Positions 6,300 through 9,624 of a stretch of DNA of 9,624 nucleotides are shown in pieces (the first letter of the stretch is position 1; each line of letters starts with the position of its first letter). Source of the DNA: Lysobacterales bacterium (GTDB taxonomy: Bacteria; Pseudomonadota; Gammaproteobacteria; Xanthomonadales; SZUA-36); assembly GCA_029287515.1 (NCBI GenBank), contig JARFQZ010000146.1, positions 1 through 9,624 on the forward strand, written 5' to 3'. Under the pieces are notes generated by a model. That model was not told the DNA's origin, did no database searches, and worked only from the letters and a program-made list of their open reading frames with translations. The position numbers and the translations under genes were made by a program.

Positions 6300-7831
6300 G
6301 CCGGTTGAAAGTCTTTGTGCCCAGGGACGCAACAGCCTGTGCGCTGGGTGCCGACGCGGTCGCAGAATCGATCATCGAAGGCGCCCGCGGCAGGGGGCTG
6401 GAGATTGACCTTGTTCGAAACGGTTCCAGGGGGGCATTCTGGCTGGAGCCAATGGTCGAGGTAGAGACAGAGATCGGCCGGATCGCGTTTGGCCCGGTGG
6501 CGCCTGCCGATCTGCCCGGGATGTTCGAAGCAGGTTTTCCCGGGCCGGCAGACCATGCCCTGGCCCTGGGTGCGGTAGACAGCATAGACTGGCTGGCAAG
6601 TCAGCAACGACTCACTTTTCTGCGGGCCGGCTGGATCGACCCGGTCTCACTGGATGACTACCGCTCGATGGGCGGATTCAAGGGCCTGGACAGGGCATTG
6701 AAAATGAGCGCCCAGGAAATTGTGGATGAAGTAAAAGAGTCCGGCCTGCGCGGGCGGGGTGGCGCAGCCTTTCCGACCGGCATCAAGTGGCAGACCGTGC
6801 TGGATACGCCGTCGGAGCAAAAATACATCGTATGCAATGCCGATGAGGGTGATTCAGGTACTTTCGCAGACCGGCTGCTGATGGAGGCCGACCCTTACCA
6901 GCTGGTCGAGGGCATGACGATCGCTGGCCTGGCTGTGGGCGCAGACGAGGGTTACATCTACCTGCGTTCGGAATACCCGCACGCCAGGGCGGTTTTGACC
7001 GAAGCGATTTCAAGGGCGGAACAGGCAGGCTGGCTTGGCGATAACATTCGTGGCTCCGGCAGGAAATTCAGCATGGAGTTACGGATCGGGGCCGGGGCCT
7101 ATATTTGCGGCGAGGAAACTTCCCTGCTGGACAGCCTGGAAGGCAAGCGCGGCCTGATCCGGTTCAAGCCCCCACTTCCTGCCATCGAAGGACTGCTGGG
7201 CAAGCCGACGGTCGTCAATAATGTTCTTTCACTGGGGGCGGTGAGCACCATCCTTGAAAAAGGCGCCGATTATTACAGGGATTTCGGCACCGGCCGATCG
7301 CGGGGCACGCTGACGGTGCAGTTGGCGGGCAATATCCGCCATGGCGGCCTGGTTGAAGTTCCGTTTGGCGCCACCCTGCGGGAACTGGTCGAAGGCTATG
7401 GCGGCGGGACCGCCAGTGGCAAGCCGATCCGTGCGATCCAGGTCGGCGGGCCCCTGGGCGCCTATCTGCCGGTATCGCAGCTCGATGTCACGCTGAACTA
7501 CGGCGCGCTGGCTGAAGCGGGCGGCATGCTGGGCCACGGCGGCATTGTCGTATTTGACGACACCGTCGACATGGCGCAACAGGCGCGGTTCGCGATGGAG
7601 TTCTGCGCCGTCGAATCGTGCGGGAAATGCACGCCCTGCCGCGTGGGTTCAGTACGGGGAGTGGAAGTCATCGATCGAATCGTCGCGAACGAAGACCGGG
7701 AATTCAATCTCAGGGTTCTTGACGATCTCTGCGATACCATGGATAAGGGATCACTCTGCGCCATGGGAGGCTTGACCCCGATGCCCGTGCGCAGCGCACT
7801 CAAACATTTCCCCGGGGATTTTGGAGTATGA
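6296..7831 (+). CDS. fdsB: NAD-dependent formate dehydrogenase beta subunit (NuoF-like, FMN and [4Fe-4S])
   Basis: A 511-residue NuoF/HoxF/FdsB-type flavoprotein, the site where NAD+ is reduced. Residues 1 to about 110 form the extra thioredoxin-like domain typical of FdsB/HoxF. It has a single Cys (Cys15), so it cannot bind a [2Fe-2S] cluster. Then come the FMN/NADH-binding glycine-rich segments GLRGRGGAAFPTG (150-162), NADEGDSGTF (181-190) and GAGAYICGEETSLL (265-278) with EGKRG (282-286). The SLBB-type region is around 335-400. The C-terminal [4Fe-4S] site is formed by Cys442, Cys445 and Cys448 (ESCGKCTPCRVG) plus Cys488 (GSLCAMG). Length is near that of Cupriavidus FdsB (about 520). It overlaps fdsG by 4 nt and is followed by fdsA after 6 nt. 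Confidence 0.94.
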   Translation: MSRLKVFVPRDATACALGADAVAESIIEGARGRGLEIDLVRNGSRGAFWLEPMVEVETEIGRIAFGPVAPADLPGMFEAGFPGPADHALALGAVDSIDWLASQQRLTFLRAGWIDPVSLDDYRSMGGFKGLDRALKMSAQEIVDEVKESGLRGRGGAAFPTGIKWQTVLDTPSEQKYIVCNADEGDSGTFADRLLMEADPYQLVEGMTIAGLAVGADEGYIYLRSEYPHARAVLTEAISRAEQAGWLGDNIRGSGRKFSMELRIGAGAYICGEETSLLDSLEGKRGLIRFKPPLPAIEGLLGKPTVVNNVLSLGAVSTILEKGADYYRDFGTGRSRGTLTVQLAGNIRHGGLVEVPFGATLRELVEGYGGGTASGKPIRAIQVGGPLGAYLPVSQLDVTLNYGALAEAGGMLGHGGIVVFDDTVDMAQQARFAMEFCAVESCGKCTPCRVGSVRGVEVIDRIVANEDREFNLRVLDDLCDTMDKGSLCAMGGLTPMPVRSALKHFPGDFGV

Positions 7832-7837
7832 CCAAAA

Positions 7838-9624
7838 ATGTATGAAGCCAGACTGGACATGGGAACGCCGGCACCGCTGAAAATCGGCATGCCGGTTTCA
7901 CTCACCGTCGACGGGCGCGCCGTGACCGTTTCGAAAGGCACCTCGGTGATGCGTGCGGCAGCGGAGGCCGGGGTCAGTATCCCCAAGCTGTGCGCCACGG
8001 ACAGCCTGGATGCTTTTGGCTCCTGCCGGGTCTGCCTGGTCGAGATAGACGGCCGCAACGGATATCCGGCCTCGTGCACTACCGAGGTGGAAGAGGGCAT
8101 GGTGGTCCTTACCCAGTCGCGGGATCTGGATGAATTGCGCAGCAGCGTGGTTGAACTCTACGTTTCAGACCACCCGCTGGAATGTGACACCTGCTCAGCC
8201 AACGGCGACTGCGAACTGCAGGACGTGGCGGAATCTTTGGGTGTCGAAGGCAGTCGGTACGGTATGAGCGGCGCCGGCCACCAGTCGGCAGACAAGGACG
8301 ATTCGAATCCTTATTTCACCTTCGACCCGTCCCAGTGCATCGTTTGCTACCGTTGCGTCAGGGCCTGCGATGACATCCAGGGGACTTTTGCGCTGACCGT
8401 TGACGGGCGCGGGTTCGCCTCGAAAGTGGCGGCAGGCCAGCTGGACAGCTTCATGGAGTCGGACTGCGTTTCCTGCGGAGCCTGCGTGGACAATTGCCCT
8501 ACAGAAGCGCTCATTGAAAAGCCGGTCATTGAAAACGGTTTGCCGGAGCGCAGCGTGACGACGACCTGTGCATACTGTGGTGTCGGGTGTTCGTTCCATG
8601 CTGAACTCAAGGGCGATGAAGTGCTGCGCATGGTCCCGAATCGGGATGGTCAGGCCAATGAAGGCCACGCCTGCATCAAGGGCCGGTTTGCTTACGGTTA
8701 TGCGACGCACAAGGACCGGATCACCCGTCCGATGATCCGGGACAGTATCGACGACCCCTGGCGGGAAGTCAGCTGGGAAGAAGCATTCGAATACACCGCA
8801 AAACGCCTGCGTGAAATCCAGGAAAAGCACGGCCGCAACAGCATTGGCGGAATCACTTCTTCGCGCTGCACCAACGAGGAAACCTACCTGGTACAGAAAA
8901 TGGTCCGGGCTGCGTTCGGCAACAACAACGTGGATACCTGCGCCCGGGTTTGCCATTCCCCCACCGGGTACGGATTGAAAACCACCCTGGGAGAATCAGC
9001 CGGCACCCAGGCGTTCAATTCGGTGGCCAAATCGGACGTGGTAATGGTGATGGGCGCCAACCCCAGTGACGCCCACCCGGTGTTCGCCTCCCGCCTCAAA
9101 CGCCGGTTGCGCGAGGGTGCAAAGCTGATCGTCGCCGATCCCAGGCGGATCGAACTGGTCAGCGGGCCGCACGTGAAGGCCGACCATCACCTCGCGTTAC
9201 GTCCCGGAAGCAATGTCGCATTCATCAATGCGATGGCGCACGTGATTGTGACCGAGGGCCTGGAAGATGCCTCATTCATCGAGGCTCGCTGCGAGACCGA
9301 GCCTTACTTCAAATGGCGTGAATTCATTTCCGGTGAACAGAACTCCCCGGAAGTAACCGAGAGAATTACGGGCATTCCCGCTTCAGAACTTCGCGCTGCG
9401 GCCCGCCTGTTCGCGGAGGCCGGCAACGCCGCCATCTACTACGGCCTCGGCGTTTCCGAGCACAGCCAGGGTTCGACTACCGTAATGGGCATTGCCAACC
9501 TGGCCATGCTGACCGGCAATCTCGGCAGGGAGGGCGTCGGCGTGAACCCGCTGCGCGGCCAGAATAACGTCCAGGGTTCCTGCGACATGGGTTCCTTCCC
9601 GCACGAGCTTCCCGGTTACCGGCA
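7838..9624 (+). CDS. fdsA: NAD-dependent formate dehydrogenase alpha (catalytic, Mo/W-bisMGD) subunit, 3' end missing
   Basis: The frame stays open to the window end: about 595 of an expected 950 or so residues. It oxidises formate to CO2. A ferredoxin-like [2Fe-2S] domain has Cys52, Cys63, Cys66, Cys80. The NuoG-type His-Cys [4Fe-4S] site has His112, Cys116, Cys119, Cys125. Two [4Fe-4S] sites follow (Cys167/170/173/177 and Cys210/213/216/220). The molybdopterin-oxidoreductase [4Fe-4S] site has Cys244, Cys247, Cys251, Cys279, then Lys281 in CIKGR. The metal ligand is Cys372 in ARVCHSPTGYGL, with His373 beside it; it is Cys (TGC), not selenocysteine. This cluster set and motif match oxygen-tolerant FdsA of Cupriavidus and Rhodobacter. 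Start: ATG at 7838 has GGAG 11 nt upstream, a slightly long spacing; the in-frame ATG at 7859 is possible. An ATG at 7828 is in another frame and stops after five codons. A chaperone gene (fdsC/fdhD) and fdsD would be expected downstream. Confidence 0.95.
   Translation, partial: MYEARLDMGTPAPLKIGMPVSLTVDGRAVTVSKGTSVMRAAAEAGVSIPKLCATDSLDAFGSCRVCLVEIDGRNGYPASCTTEVEEGMVVLTQSRDLDELRSSVVELYVSDHPLECDTCSANGDCELQDVAESLGVEGSRYGMSGAGHQSADKDDSNPYFTFDPSQCIVCYRCVRACDDIQGTFALTVDGRGFASKVAAGQLDSFMESDCVSCGACVDNCPTEALIEKPVIENGLPERSVTTTCAYCGVGCSFHAELKGDEVLRMVPNRDGQANEGHACIKGRFAYGYATHKDRITRPMIRDSIDDPWREVSWEEAFEYTAKRLREIQEKHGRNSIGGITSSRCTNEETYLVQKMVRAAFGNNNVDTCARVCHSPTGYGLKTTLGESAGTQAFNSVAKSDVVMVMGANPSDAHPVFASRLKRRLREGAKLIVADPRRIELVSGPHVKADHHLALRPGSNVAFINAMAHVIVTEGLEDASFIEARCETEPYFKWREFISGEQNSPEVTERITGIPASELRAAARLFAEAGNAAIYYGLGVSEHSQGSTTVMGIANLAMLTGNLGREGVGVNPLRGQNNVQGSCDMGSFPHELPGYR

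Noticed and set aside
8195..8956. Long open frame (253 codons) on the - strand inside fdsA
   Set aside because: It is antisense to the conserved Fe-S and molybdopterin motifs of fdsA, and its product shows no recognisable domain or ribosome binding site.
8950..8956. Selenocysteine at the formate dehydrogenase active site
   Set aside because: The codon at 372 is TGC (Cys), not TGA, so no recoding is needed.
5820..9624. Complex I (nuoEFG) or NAD-reducing hydrogenase diaphorase (hoxEFU)
   Set aside because: The third gene carries the RVCHSPTGYG catalytic motif and the molybdopterin [4Fe-4S] site of formate dehydrogenase. FdsB also has the extra N-terminal domain without [2Fe-2S] ligands, and no quinone-module or hydrogenase genes are seen.

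Overview
This is a GC-rich, densely coding bacterial window. It holds seven recognisable metabolic genes plus one short divergent promoter region, and no RNA genes, mobile elements or CRISPR. Gene content and codon style suggest a proteobacterium, perhaps an environmental or marine gammaproteobacterium. That taxonomic guess is weak because no marker gene is present. Both ends cut through genes: mtnA lacks its 5' end and fdsA its 3' end.

Left block (1-1579, + strand): the 3' part of mtnA (5-methylthioribose-1-phosphate isomerase) is followed after 7 nt by a FucA-type class II aldolase. Side by side, these are two consecutive steps of the 'DHAP shunt' for salvage of 5'-methylthioadenosine and 5'-deoxyadenosine. 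The sugar phosphate is isomerised, then split into dihydroxyacetone phosphate and (2-methylthio)acetaldehyde or acetaldehyde.

Middle block (1576-4113, - strand): an NAD-type aldehyde dehydrogenase is followed after 15 nt by an alanine racemase with a TTG start, probably one transcript. This block converges on the aldolase with interlocked stop codons (CTAG), so no intergenic DNA lies between them.

Divergent control region (4114-4189): 76 bp, the only real intergenic DNA in the window. It is AT-rich and carries a perfect 9-bp inverted repeat, GGATAATTC / GAATTATCC, with arms 22 bp apart. Candidate -10 boxes for both directions lie between the arms.

Right block (4190-9624, + strand): an AMP-forming acyl-CoA synthetase of the medium-chain / DmdB-like (methylmercaptopropionate-CoA ligase) type runs into fdsG, fdsB and fdsA. 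These encode a soluble NAD+-dependent molybdenum (or tungsten) formate dehydrogenase. Spacings are 1 nt, a 4-nt ATGA overlap and 6 nt, so this looks like one operon. FdsG and FdsB form the NADH-side diaphorase. FdsA carries the electron-transfer clusters and the catalytic Mo-Cys site.

Taken together, the window can be read as handling small aldehydes, acids and C1 units. The aldolase makes an aldehyde, the dehydrogenase could oxidise it, the CoA ligase could activate the acid, and formate dehydrogenase would oxidise formate from demethylation or thiol oxidation. Each enzyme family is clear from sequence, but their joining into one pathway is inference.
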